64,000 bases of DNA from contig NC_134899.1 of the NCBI RefSeq assembly GCF_041734735.1, positions 843,638-907,637 on the forward strand, given 5' to 3'. Position 1 is the stretch's first letter, and each line of letters starts with the position of its first letter. This DNA is from Babylonia areolata. Taxonomy: Eukaryota > Mollusca > Gastropoda > Neogastropoda > Buccinidae. Under the pieces are notes generated by a model. That model was not told the DNA's origin. It saw nothing but the letters and a program-made list of their open reading frames with translations, and ran no database searches. Both the position numbers and the translations under genes were made by a program. Shown piece by piece: positions 26,474 through 37,598 of this stretch.

Positions 26474-26987
26474 TGTGTTGACAGTGGTGTGTGTTGATAG
26501 TTGTGAGTGTTGACAGTGGTGTGTGCTGACAGTGGTGAGTGGTGTGCTGACAGTGGTGTGTGTTGACAGTGGTGAGTGCTGACAGTGGTGAGTGTTGGCA
26601 GTGATGTGTGTTGATAGTTGTGAGTGTTGACAGTGGTGTGTGCTGACAGTGATGAGTGTTGACAGTGGTGAGTTTTGACAGTGGTGAGTGCTGATAGTGG
26701 TGTGTGCTGACAGTGGTGAGTGTTGACAGTGGTAATTGGTGTTGACAGTGGTAATTGGTGTTGACAGTGGTGTGTGCTGACAGTGGTGAGTGTTGACAGT
26801 GGTGTGTGTTGTGTGTTGACAGTGGTGTGTGCTGACAGTGGTGAGTGTTGACAGTGGTGAGTGTTGACAGTGGTGTGTGTTGTGTGTTGACAGTGGTGTG
26901 TGCTGACAGTGGTGAGTGTTGACAGTGGTGAGTGTTGACAGTGGTGTGTGTTGTGTGTTGACAGTGGTGTGTGTTGACAGTGGTGAG
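26474..26987. repeat. Minisatellite, 15-18 bp, first part
   Basis: GT-rich monomer of the form TTGACAGTGGTGTGTGC with an optional extra TGTGT block. It is interrupted at about 26988 by a 160-bp insertion and resumes at 27150. Confidence 0.95.
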
Positions 26988-27149
26988 TTTTATCTTCAGT
27001 TTAACGTCTGTTCACTATAAGTGTTTTTAGACAGAAAGGAGTAAAGAAGTGGATAAAGGAAAGGGAATGCCCGTGAATATTAGTGTAAAAAAGTATTCAT
27101 GTTATGCATCAGAGGAAAAGTATATTATAAGAAAAAGGTCTAAAGAGAT
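26988..27149. mobile_element. ~160 bp dispersed repeat inserted in the GT-rich array
   Basis: Non-array DNA splits an otherwise continuous 15-18 bp array. Its start (CTTCAGTTTAACGTCTGTTC) resembles the segment at 47945-47985 (TTTAGTTTAACAGCTTTTCA), which suggests a dispersed repeat family. No terminal repeats or coding are clear. Confidence 0.55.
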
Positions 27150-28311
27150 TGTGGTGTGTATTGACAGTGGTGTGTGTTGACAGTGGTGTGTGCTGATAGT
27201 GGTGTGTTGACAGTGGTGTGTGCTGATAGTGGTGTGTGCTGATAGTGGTGTGTGCTGACAGTGGTGTGTGCTGACAGTGGTGTGTATTGACAGTGGTGTG
27301 TGTTGACAGTGGTGTGTGTTGACAGTGGTGTGTGCTGATAGTGGTGTGTGTTGACAGTGGTGTGTGCTGACAGTGGTGTGTATTGACAGTGGTGTGTGTT
27401 GACAGTGGTGTGTGCTGATAGTGGTGTGTGCTGATAGTGGTGTGTGTTGACAGTGGTGTGTGCTGATAGTGGTGTGTGCTGATAGTGGTGTGTGCTGATA
27501 GTGGTGTGTGCTGACAGTGGTGTGTGCTGACAGTGGTGTGTGTTGACAGTGGTGTGTGTTGACAGTGGTGTGTGCTGATAGTGGTGTGTGTTGACAGTGG
27601 TGTGTGCTGACAGTGGTGTGTATTGACAGTGGTGTGTGTTGACAGTGGTGTGTGTTGACAGTGGTGTGTGCTGACAGTGGTGTGTGCTGATAGTGGTGTG
27701 TTGACAGTGGTGTGTGCTGATAGTGGTGTGTTGACAGTGGTGTGTGCTGACAATGGTGAGTGTTGACAGTGGTGAGTGTTGACAGTGGTGTGTGCTGACA
27801 GTGGTGAGTGTTGACAGTGGTGTGTGCTGACCGTGGTGTGTGTTGTGTGTTGACAGTGGTGTGTGCTGACAGTGGTGTGTTGACAGTGGTGAGTATTGAC
27901 AGTGGTGTGTGCTGACCGTGGTGTGTGTTGTGTGCTGACAGTGGTGTGTGTGGTGTGCTGACAGTGGTGTGTGTGGTGTGTGCTGACAGTGGTGTGTGTT
28001 GACAGTGGTGTGTGCTGACAGTGGTGTGTGCTGACAGTGGTGTGCTGACAGTGGTGTGCTGACAGAGGTGAGTGCTGACAGTGGTGTGCTGACAGTGGTG
28101 TGCTGACAGAGGTGTGCTGACAGAGGTGAGTGCTGACAGTGGTGTGCTGACAGTGGTGTGCTGACAGAGGTGAGTGCTGACAGTGGTGTGCTGACAGTGG
28201 TGAGTGTTGACAGTGGTGTGCTGACAGTGGTGAGTGCTGACAGTGGTGAGTGTTGACAGTGGTGTGCTGACAGAGGTGAGTGCTGACAGTGGTGTGTGGT
28301 GTGTGTTGCAG
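27150..28311 (+). repeat. Minisatellite, 15-18 bp, second part, ends at an exon
   Basis: Same monomer as 26474-26987. The last copies run into the acceptor of the terminal exon at 28312: the monomer reads GTGTGTTGACAGTGG and the junction GTGTGTTGCAG then TGCCTGG. Similarity to the junction is present but short. Confidence 0.9.
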
Positions 28312-28404
28312 TGCCTGGACATTTCCATGATCCTGGCAGAATCCATCCGCAGAACTCACAACGGGGAGTCTGTGTCCTTCCTCTTCAGCCATGTGCCCTT
28401 GTAG
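28312..28404 (+). CDS. 3'-terminal coding exon, unrecognised protein (copy B)
   Basis: The exon follows a TTGCAG acceptor in phase 0 and encodes 30 residues, beginning [10 protein letters not shown] and ending FLFSHVPL with a TAG stop. It has the same length, phase and position of stop as the exon at 7924, with 23 of 30 residues identical and changes mostly conservative (Ile/Leu, Val/Ile, Ala/Ser). Silent sites are close to randomised, so the duplication is old and both copies are constrained. I cannot name the protein. The 3' UTR is at once another array. The upstream exon was not found; it may be short and hidden between arrays in 8-28 kb, or the two may share exons upstream of the window. 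Confidence 0.78.
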   Translation, partial: CLDISMILAESIRRTHNGESVSFLFSHVPL

Positions 28405-29650
28405 GGACTGCACTGGGTGACACTGTCATGACACTGCCAGGTATTGACTGATGACACTGCCGGGTACTGACTGATGACACCATGACATTAAACTGCCATG
28501 ACAGGTGACGTTAAACTGCCATGACTGATGGCACCATTAAACTGCCATTACTGATGGCACCATGAAATTGACTTCCATGACTGATGACACCATGACACTA
28601 AACTGCCATGACTGATGACGTTAAACTGCCATGACTGATGACACTAAACTGCCATGACTGGTGACATTAAACTGCCATGACTGGTGACATTAAACTGCCA
28701 TGACTGATGACATTAAACTGCCATGACTGATGACACTAAACTGCCATGACTGATGACATTAAACTGCCATGACTGGTGACATTAAACTGCCATGACAGGT
28801 GATGTTAAACTGCCATGACTGATGGCACCATTAAATTAAACTGCCATTACTGATGGCACCATGAAATTGACTTCCATGACTGATGACACCATAACATTAA
28901 ACTGCCATGACTGGTGACATTAAACTGCCATGACTGGTGACATTAAACTGCCATGACTGATGACACTAAACTGCCATGACTGATGACATTAAACTGCCAT
29001 GACTAGTGACACTAAACTGCCATGACTGGTGACGTTCAACTGCCATGACTGGTGACATTAAACTGCCATGACTGGTGATGTTAAACTGCCATGACTGGTG
29101 ATGTTAAACTGCCATGACTGGTGACGTTAAACTGCCATGACTGGTGATGTTAAACTGCCATGACTGGTGACGTTAAACTGCCATGACTGGTGACGTTAAA
29201 CTGCCATGACTGGTGACATTAAACTGCCATGACTGGTGACATTAAACTGCCATGACTGGTGACGTTAAACTGCCATGACTAGTGATGTTAAACTGCCATG
29301 ACTGGTGACGTTAAACTGCCATGACTGGTGACGTTAAACTGCCATGACTGATGACGTTAAACTGCCGTGACTGATGATATTAAACTGCCGTGACTGGTGA
29401 TGTTAAACTGCCATGACTGGTGACGTTAAACTGCCATGACTGGTGATGTTAAACTGCCGTGACTGATGATATTAAACTGCCGTGACTGGTGACGTTAAAC
29501 TGCCGTGACTGATGATATTAAACTGCCGTGACTGGGGACAGCATGATGTTAAACTGCCGTGACTGGGGACAGCATGATGTTAAACTGCCGTGACTGATGA
29601 TGTTAAACTGCCGTGACTGGGGACAGCATGATGTTAAACTGCCGTGACAC
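28405..29650. repeat. Minisatellite, 23 bp monomer, in the 3' UTR of copy B
   Basis: About 50 copies with the core GACTGGTGACGTTAAACTGC. It starts degenerate within about 40 bp of the stop codon, is more regular from 28600, and shifts to a GCCGTGACTG version after about 29350. A transcript ending in copy B would carry this array unless polyadenylated very early. Confidence 0.95.
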
Positions 29651-30534
29651 TGATGGCATGGTATGGATGATCATCACAATGGAACAGTTCCTGGCATCAG
29701 TGATGGCTGTCCCTGACCGGTAACTGGTGATGATAATGAGCTTTGACAAATCTTTTGTGTGATGGAAAACTGGATTGTGTGTGAGTGATAGGAAATCATT
29801 TAATCAGTTCACTGAATCATGACACTTTACAGAAACCAGACTTTGTTCATGGAAAAGAAAAAAAAGCACACACTCACAAAAAAGCAAAAGATTTTATATT
29901 GGTATAGAGATGGTATTCTGGTTTCATTTTATAAATTTGGTAATCAATTTTGATGTCTTCACGTGGTTCCAAGAATATTTCAGCATCAGATACCATTCAC
30001 AGAATGTGTCAGCCATATCTGTTCAGGATTTTCTAGACCATTGAAACAGTATCAGTGGAAGTATTTGGGATTTCATTTGTGAGCTGTGATTTGTAGTGCT
30101 CAAGTCTGCAGTCAGAATGTTAAAGCAAGTAATAAGAGAATATGCTGGTGATAAATAATTGAGATTTATGTTTTAAATTTGCTTTGCTCATAATTTTACA
30201 AGTACATGTATCTTCTATCTGGCCTGTATTATATGTAACCAGATTTAAAGAACTGTATCATGTGCACCATTTTTTTAATACTGAATTTACAGAATGAATG
30301 TGGAGTATGATTTGTGCCCATAATGTCAGCATAGTCGATATCTTGTGAATAATCAAACCTATTTAAAAGCTGATAGAAGCCAACAAAGCCAGTATATAAC
30401 ATTTACAACAAAACTTGTCAATTAAAGCTCACCAGAAATCTCCAGTGAGGCACAAAAAAAAGTTTTGTTTAAAATTTAAGTTCCTTTGAACCCTTGTTTA
30501 TTCTGTGAAATCCTGTTTGACTGTGTTCATTCTT
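29651..30534. other. AT-rich non-array stretch
   Basis: No tandem structure and no coding signal that I can support. It may be 3' flank or intergenic DNA. Confidence 0.4.
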
Positions 30535-30762
30535 ATTCCCAGTTTTTGTTTAACTATCTTCATTCTTCCCAGTTTTTGTTTAACTATCTTCATTCTGATT
30601 CCTTGCCAGTTTTTGTTTAACTATCTTCATTCTGATTCCTTGCCAGTTTTTGTTTAACTATCTTCATTCTGATTCCTTCCCAGTTTTTGTTTAACTATCT
30701 TCATTCTGATTCCTTCCCAGTTTTTGTTTAACTATCTTCATTCTTGTCCCTTGCCAGTTTTT
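30535..30762. repeat. Minisatellite, 37 bp, first part
   Basis: About six copies with the core CAGTTTTTGTTTAACTATCT followed by TCATTCTGATTCCTTCC. The array is split by the element at 30763-31370 and resumes after it in the same monomer. Confidence 0.95.
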
Positions 30763-31370
30763 TACTCACTTGTGTAATCAAAGTGAGTCTATCAGTGTTC
30801 GGTTGTCTGTGTGTGTCTGTGTCTGTGTGTCTGTGGTAAACTTTAACATTGACATTTTCTCTGCAAATACTTTGTCAGTTGACACCAAATTAGGCATAAA
30901 AATAGGAAAAATTCAGTTCTTTCCAGTCATCTTGTTTAAAACAACATTGCACCTCTGGGATGGGCACAAAAAAATAAAAAATGAAGCCAATTATATGCAA
31001 ACTGCATTTACTGTTATATTTATATTTTTTGTATTCTCTAAACTTGGCATTTTGATCTGATATTCTGACCCAACAACGAGCAGTCATTATCATTTTTTGT
31101 TCAAACAGGAACTTCTTTTGCTAAGCATGGAAGTTTTATTTATTTTGCAAACGTTTTGGTGCAGATAGTAAAGAAGGGGAAGTGTACTTTGTAATTAATA
31201 CTAGGGGACTTAATTCGAATCTGGTTAGGACTTTCTTTTTTTTCTTTTTAAAATTTTTTTTTTTAACGCGAAGCTTTATAATAACAAATACAGAACACAT
31301 TTTAATGATTAGATTTTTTTTTAAAGTGTATCACATGCTCAAGTGAGTCTTGGAGGCCTTGCCTCTCTTG
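30763..31370. mobile_element. ~608 bp non-autonomous element, Helentron-like ends
   Basis: Unrelated DNA interrupts the 37-bp array between the T-run and GTTTAAC of one monomer. The ends carry subterminal inverted repeats, ACTCACTTG at 30764-30772 and CAAGTGAGT at 31340-31348. Near the right end is a perfect 5-bp hairpin with a 3-base loop (GAGGC at 31353, GCCTC at 31361), and the insertion lies within a run of T. Inserting between T and T, with short inverted repeats and a 3' hairpin, is typical of Helentron-type rolling-circle elements. No protein is encoded, so it would be non-autonomous. A MITE or another short element is also possible. Confidence 0.55.
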
Positions 31371-31705
31371 TTGTTTAACTATCTTTATTCTGATTCCTTC
31401 CCAGTTTTTTTTTAACTATCTTTATTCTGATTCCTTCCCAGTTTTTGTTTAACTATCTTCATTCTGATTCCTTCCCAGTTTTTGTTTAACTATCTTTATT
31501 CTGATTCCTTCCCAGTTTTTGTTCAACTATCCTTATTCTTATCCCTTCCAGTTTTTGTTTAACTATCTTCATTCTGATTCCTTCCCAGTTTTTGTTTAAC
31601 TATCTTCATTCTTATCCCTTGCCAGTTTTTGTTTAACTATCTTCATTCTTATCCCTTGCCAGTTTTTGTTTAACTATCTCCGTTCTTATCCCTTCCCAGT
31701 TCATA
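31371..31705. repeat. Minisatellite, 37 bp, second part
   Basis: About nine further copies of the 37-bp monomer, continuing after the inserted element. Copies vary between CATTCTGATTCCTTCC and CATTCTTATCCCTTGCC. Confidence 0.95.
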
Positions 31706-31924
31706 TTTTATTTCAGTGTGTACAGAAACTGTGTTGTTCCTTTATTTTCCAGTGCAGTGTTATTTACTGGTGACAGTCCTTTCTGTGTATGTGTTTGGAC
31801 TTGGACTTGCTTCTTTCTGTCCACAGACCTTGTTTGTTTTTGTTTTTTTAAAACAGTATGATATAAGTGTGTGACCATTGATGTGTGTACATGACAGGTG
31901 AATGATTCAGTGAACAGATGGGTC

Positions 31925-32355
31925 AGGTGTGGGACCAGTGTTGTACAAAGTATTGTGGTGGGACATCGTGAAGGAAGGGTCAGGGAGGTGTGGGACCAGT
32001 GTTGTACAAAGTATTTTGGTGGGACATCGTGAAGGAAGGGTCAGGGAGGTGTGGGACCAGTGTTGTACAAAGTATTGTGGTGGGAAATCGTGAAGGAAGG
32101 GTCAGGGAGGTGTGGGACCAGTGTTGTACAAAGTATTTTGGTGGGACGTCGTGAAGGAAGGGTCAGGGAGGTGTGGGACCAGTGTTGTACAAAGTATTGT
32201 GGTGGGACATCGTGAAGGAAGGGTCAGGGAGGTGTGGGACCAGTGTTGTACAAAGTATTTTGGTGGGACGTCGTGAAGGAAGGGTCAGGGAGGTGTGGGA
32301 CCAGTGTTGTACAAAGTATTGTGGTGGGACGTCGTGAAGGAAGGGTCAGGGAAGG
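31925..32355. repeat. Minisatellite, 61 bp, alternating dimer
   Basis: Seven copies with the core GTGGGACCAGTGTTGTACAA. Successive copies alternate strictly between AGTATTGTGG and AGTATTTTGG, so the effective unit is a 122-bp dimer. Confidence 0.95.
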
Positions 32356-32406
32356 GTTTAGTTCTGAATGTTTTAGTTTATTTTAAAGCTTTTTACTTAT
32401 CTCCAG

Positions 32407-32470
32407 ACCGAGAAATTGAGGTGGTATGTGATGCTTTACAGAAATTGTATGTTGACGACTTCCGCACAAG
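32407..32470 (+). CDS. Candidate internal exon, unrecognised
   Basis: A segment of 64 bases lies between a good acceptor (TTACTTATCTCCAG) and a donor (GTAGGC). The frame starting at the third base reads REIEVVCDALQKLYVDDFRT, a helix-like sequence that looks like protein. A second frame is also open, and 64 bases is short enough for both to be chance. No partner exon was found: the copy B exon upstream ends with a stop, and the nearest downstream donor-like site at about 32730 has no clear acceptor. It may belong to a gene whose other exons are hidden among arrays. Confidence 0.35.
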
Positions 32471-32990
32471 GTAGGCACATGAAAGGATAAATGGATTGTA
32501 CTGGCAGACAGTATCTGCCTTATGATGAAATTGTGCTTTTATTTCTAACAGATAAGTTGTACTATTGGTTTTTTGTTGTTGTTTTTTTTTGTTTTGTTTT
32601 TCAAGGTAATTGAATTGATAAAATCCTTTTATTCATTGAAAATGGCAGTTTTCTGAAATGATATCCATTTTTAAATACATCTGTGTGTCTGGTGCTCTTT
32701 GAGTGGCTGTTTTATACTTTCAAGGAGAAAAAAAGTGGTAAGTAAAGTTGTCTGTTTCATGCCGATTTCAATGAAAGTTTCATTCTCATACAACAGGGGG
32801 ATAACTGAATTGATTTGTCAGCTGCTGCTGATGGGTTTTGATTGTTTATTGCAAGATGGAGAGTGTAGATATGATGTTTATTGCAAGATGGAGAGTGTAG
32901 ATATGATGATTTGGGGGGTTTCATATTATTTGTTTCCATTGTCTGCGGAAGTGATTCTGGACTTTGGTTTCTTGGAAGTCTGGGTATGTT
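32471..32990. other. Non-array stretch with a 35-bp tandem duplication
   Basis: Unique AT-rich DNA. At about 32845-32908 a unit containing TTGCAAGATGGAGAGTGTAG occurs twice in tandem, like the first step of a new array. A donor-like GTAAGT lies at 32738. Confidence 0.5.
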
Positions 32991-32994
32991 TTGT

Positions 32995-34050
32995 GACTTC
33001 TGTGTATATAAGATATGTGTCTTCTACTGTGTCCATGACAAAGTGGTATGTAAGATGTGTGACTTCTGTGTCCATGACAAAGTGGTATGTAAGATGTGTG
33101 ACTTCTACTGTGTCCATGACAAAGTGGTATGTAAGATGTGTGACTTCTACTGTGTCCATGACGATGTGGTATGTAAGATGTGTGTCTTCTACTGTGTCCA
33201 TGACAAAGTGGTATGTAAGATGTGTGACTTCTGTGTCCATGACAAAGTGGTATGTAAGATGTGTGACTTCTACTGTGTCCATGACAAAGTGGTATGTAAG
33301 ATGTGTGACTTCTACTGTGTCCATGACAAAGTGGTATGTAAGATGTGTGACTTCTGTGTCCATGACAAAGTGGTATGTAAGATATGTGACTTCTACTGTG
33401 TCCATGACAAAGTGGTATGTAAGATGTGTGACTTCTGTGTCCATGACAAAGTGGTATGTAAGATGTGTGACTTCTACTGTGTCCATGACAATGTGGTATG
33501 TAAGATATGTGACTTCTACTGTGTCCATGACAAAGTGGTATGTAAGATATGTTACTTCTACTGTGTCCATGACAAAGTGGTATGTAAGATATGTTACTTC
33601 TACTGTGTCCATGACAAAGTGGTATGTAAGATGTGTGACTTCTACTGTGTCCATGACAAAGTGGTATGTAAGATGTGTGACTTCTACTGTGTCCATGACA
33701 AAGTGGTATGTAAGATGTGTGACTTCTACTGTGTCCATGACAAAGTGGTATGTAAGATGTGTGACTTCTGTGTCCATGACAAAGTGGTATGTAAGATGTG
33801 TGACTTCTGTGTCCATGACAAAGTGGTATGTAAGATGTGTGACTTCTTCTGTGTCCATGACAAAGTGGTATGTAAGATGTGTGACTTCTGTGTCCATGAC
33901 AAAGTGATATGTAAGATGTGTGACTTCTTCTGTGTCCATGACAAAGTGGTATGTAAGATGTGTGACTTCTGTGTCCATGACAAAGTGATATGTAAGATGT
34001 GTGACTTCTTCTGTGTCCATGACAAAGTGGTATGTAAGATGTGTGACTTG
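32995..34050. repeat. Minisatellite, 39/42 bp monomer with donor-like core
   Basis: About 26 copies with the core TGACAAAGTGGTATGTAAGA. Both common lengths are multiples of three, which gives long frames on both strands. Each copy carries GTATGTAAG, very close to a consensus splice donor. It is fused directly to the next array. Confidence 0.95.
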
Positions 34051-34054
34051 CAGA

Positions 34055-37000
34055 CAGACTCAATTGTCAGTGTGTGTCAGACATACAGACTGTGTGTTGT
34101 CAGTGTGTCAGACATACAGTGTTGTCAGTGTGTCAGACATACAGACTGTGTTGTCAGTGTGTCAGACATGCAGACTGTGTGTTGTCAGTGTGTCAGACAT
34201 AGTGTTGTCAGTGTGTCAGACATACAGACTGTGTGTTGTCAGTGTGTCAGACATAGTGCTGTCAGTGTGTCAGACATACAGACTGTGTTGTCAGTGTGTC
34301 AGAAATACAGACTGTGTTGTCAGTGTGTCAGACATGCAGACTGTGTGTTGTCAGTGTGTCAGACATACAGACTGTGTTGTCAGTGTGTGTCAGACATACA
34401 GACTGTGTGTTGTCAGTGTGTCAGACATACAGACTGTGTTGTCAGTGTGTGTCAGACATACAGACTGTGTGTTGTCAGTGTGTCAGACATACAGACTGTG
34501 TGTTGTCAGTGTGTCAGACATACAGTGTTGTCAGTGTGTCAGACATGCAGACTGTGTTGTCAGTGTGTCAGACATACAGACTGTGTTGTCAGTGTGTGTC
34601 AGACATGCAGACTGTGTGTTGTCAGTGTGTCAGACATACAGACTGTGTTGTCAGTGTGTGTCAGACATGCAGACTGTGTGTTGTCAGTGTGTCAGACATA
34701 CAGTGTTGTCAGTGTGTCAGACATACAGACTGTGTTGTCAGTGTGTGTCAGACATACAGACTGTGTGTTGTCAGTGTGTCAGACATACAGACTGTGTTGT
34801 CAGTGTGTGTCAGACATGCAGACTGTGTGTTGTCAGTGTGTCAGACATACAGACTGTGTGTTGTCAGTGTGTCAGACATGCAGACTATGTTGTCAGTGTG
34901 TCAGACATACAGACTGTGTTGTCAGTGTGTCAGACATCCAGACTGTGTTGCCAGTGTGTCAGACATACAGACTGTGTTGTCAGTGTGTCAGACATGCAGA
35001 CTGTGTTGTCAGTGTGTCAGACATACAGTGTTGTCAGTGTGTCAGACATACAGACTGTGTTGTCAGTGTGTCAGACATACAGACTGTGTGTTTTCAGTGT
35101 GTTAGACATACAGTGTTGTCAGTGTGTCAGACATGCAGACTGTGTTGTCAGTGTGTCAGACATACAGACTGTGTTGTCAGTGTGTGAGACATGCAGACTG
35201 TGTGTTGTCAGTGTGTCAGACATGCAGACTGTGTGTTGTCAGTGTGTCAGACATGCAGACTGTGTTGTCAGTGTGTCAGACTGTGTGTTGTCAGTGTGTC
35301 AGACATACAGACTGTGTTGTCAGTGTGTCAGACATACCGACTGTGTGTTGTCAGTGTGTAAGACATGCAGACTGTGTGTTGTCAGTGTGTCAGACATGCA
35401 GACTGTGTGTTGTCAGTGTGTAAGACATGCAGACTGTGTTGTCAGTGTGTAAGACATGCAGACTGTGTTGTCGGTGTGTAAGACATGCAGACTGTGTTGT
35501 CAGTGTGTCAGACATAGTGTTGTCAGTGTGTCAGACATAGTGTTGTCAGTGTGTCAGACATGCAGACTGTGTTGTCAGCGTGTCAGACATGCAGACTGTG
35601 TTGTCAGTGTGTGAGACATGCAGACTGTGTGTTGTCAGTGTGTCAGACATGCAGACTGTGTTGTCAGTGTGTCAGACTGTGTGTTGTCAGTGTGTCAGAC
35701 ATACAGACTGTGTTGTCAGTGTGTCAGACATACAGACTGTGTTGTCAGTGTGTCAGACATGCAGACTGTGTACATACAGACTGTGTGTTGTCAGTGTGTC
35801 AGACATACAGACTGTGTTGTCAGTGTGTCAGACATGCAGACTATGTTGTCAGTGTGTCAGACATACAGACTGTGTTGTCAGTGTGTCAGACATGCAGACT
35901 GTGTGTTTTCAGTGTGTCAGGCATACAGTGTTGTCAGTGTGTCAGACATACAGACTGTGTTGTCAGTGTGTCAGACATGCAGACTGTGTGTTGTCAGTGT
36001 GTCAGACATACAGACTGTGTTGTCAGTGTGTGTCAGACATACAGACTGTGTTGTCAGTGTGTGTCAGACATGCAGATTGTGTTGTCAGTGTGTCAGACAT
36101 ACAGACTGTGTGTTGTCAGTGTGTCAGACATGCAGACTGTGTTGTCAGTGTGTCAGACATGCAGACTATGTTGTCAGTGTGTCAGACATACAATGTTGTC
36201 AGTGTCAGACATGCAGACTGTGTTGTCAGTGTGTCAGACATACAGACTGTGTGTTGTCAGTGTCAGACATGCAGACTGTGTTGTCAGTGTGTGTCAGACA
36301 TACAGACTGTGTGTTGTCAGTGTGTCAGACATGCAGACTATGTCGTCAGTGTCAGACATACAGTGTTGTCAGTGTGTCAGACATACAGACTGTGTGTTGT
36401 CAGTGTGTCAGACATGCAGACTATGTCGTCAGTGTCAGACATAGTGTTGTCAGTGTGTCAGACATACAGACTGTGTGTTGTCAGTGTGTCAGACATACAG
36501 ACTGTGTGTTGTCAGACGTAGTGTTGTCAGACATACAGACTGTGTGTTGTCAGTGTGTCAGACATACAGACTGTGTTGTCGAATGTGTCAGACATACAGA
36601 CTGTGTGTTGTCAGTGTGTCAGACATACAGACTGTGTGTTGTCAATGTGTCAGACATACAATGTTGTTAGTGTGTCAGACATGCAGACTGTGTGTTGTCA
36701 GTGTGTGTCAGACATACAGACTGTGTGTTGTCAGTGTGTGTCAGACATGCAGACTGTGTGTTGTCAGTGTGTCAGACGTAGTGTTGTCAGTGTGTCAGAC
36801 ATACAGACTGTGTGTTGTCAGTGTGTCAGACATACAGACTGTTTTGTTGAATGTGTCAGACATACAGACTGTGTGTTGTCAGTGTGTCAGACATACAGAC
36901 TGTGTGTTGTCAATGTGTCAGGCATACAATGTTGTTAGTGTGTCAGACATGCAGACTGTGTGTTGTCAGTGTGTGTCAGACATGCAGACTGTGTGTTGTC

Positions 37001-37170
37001 AGTGTGTGTCAGACATAGACTGTGTGTTGTCAGTGTGTCAGACATGCAGACTGTGTGTTGTCAGTGTGTGTCAGACATACAGTGTTTTCAGTGTATGTCA
37101 GACATACAGACTGTGTTGTCAAAGTGTCAGACATACAGACTGTGTTGTCAGTTTGTGTCAGACAGTGTTC
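34055..37170. repeat. Minisatellite, 29-33 bp monomer, ~100 copies
   Basis: The core is GTGTCAGACATACAGACTGT followed by GTTGTCAGT. An optional GT at two positions gives 29, 31 or 33 bp. ATACAG versus ATGCAG is the main substitution. A G-rich tail (GGGGGCTGGGGGGGAGGG) ends it at about 37200. Confidence 0.95.
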
Positions 37171-37384
37171 TGTGTGTTGGGGGCTGGGGGGGAGGGAGGG
37201 GGTGGGGGCTTTGAAGTTTTTTGGGTTTTTTTATTGTTTTTTTATGATTTCTAATTTGGGCATGGTAAAGTGGAAGGGCTGACGTTCCCAGTATGGCCTC
37301 GTCTTATTTGCCGGAAGGAGCTAAACGGTTAGGATAATGTGCCATGAACTGTTTTGTGGGTTTGTCATGGTGATATGTGTGTGT

Positions 37385-37598
37385 GTGTATAGAAATGACA
37401 GTTTTGTGTTGACGCAGTTGAGCATTGTATGGTTTGTGTATATAGAAGTGACAGTTTTGTGTTGACGCAGTTGAGCATTGTATGGTTTGTGTATATAGAA
37501 GTGACAGTTTTGTGTTGACGCAGTTGAGCATTGTATGGTTTGTGTATATAGAAGTGACAGTTTTGTGTTGACGCAGTTGAGCATTGTATGGTTTGCAG
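37385..37598. repeat. Minisatellite, 53 bp monomer, 4 copies
   Basis: Four almost identical copies with the core GTGACAGTTTTGTGTTGACG. Confidence 0.95.

Noticed and set aside
27102-28413. Minus-strand frames of over 400 codons (His-Thr-Cys-Gln repeats)
   Set aside because: Translation of a GT-rich 15-18 bp array on the antisense strand; the plus strand here leads to a verified acceptor and exon.
32660-32740. Possible exon (LFEWLFYTFKEKK) before GTAAGT at 32738
   Set aside because: The donor is good, but there is no convincing acceptor and the phase with the candidate exon at 32407 is ambiguous.
32881-37254. Very long plus-strand Cys/Val-rich frames (up to 768 codons)
   Set aside because: They run through two arrays fused end to end; all three frames give similar repeats and the opposite strand is open too. 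They are period and composition artefacts.
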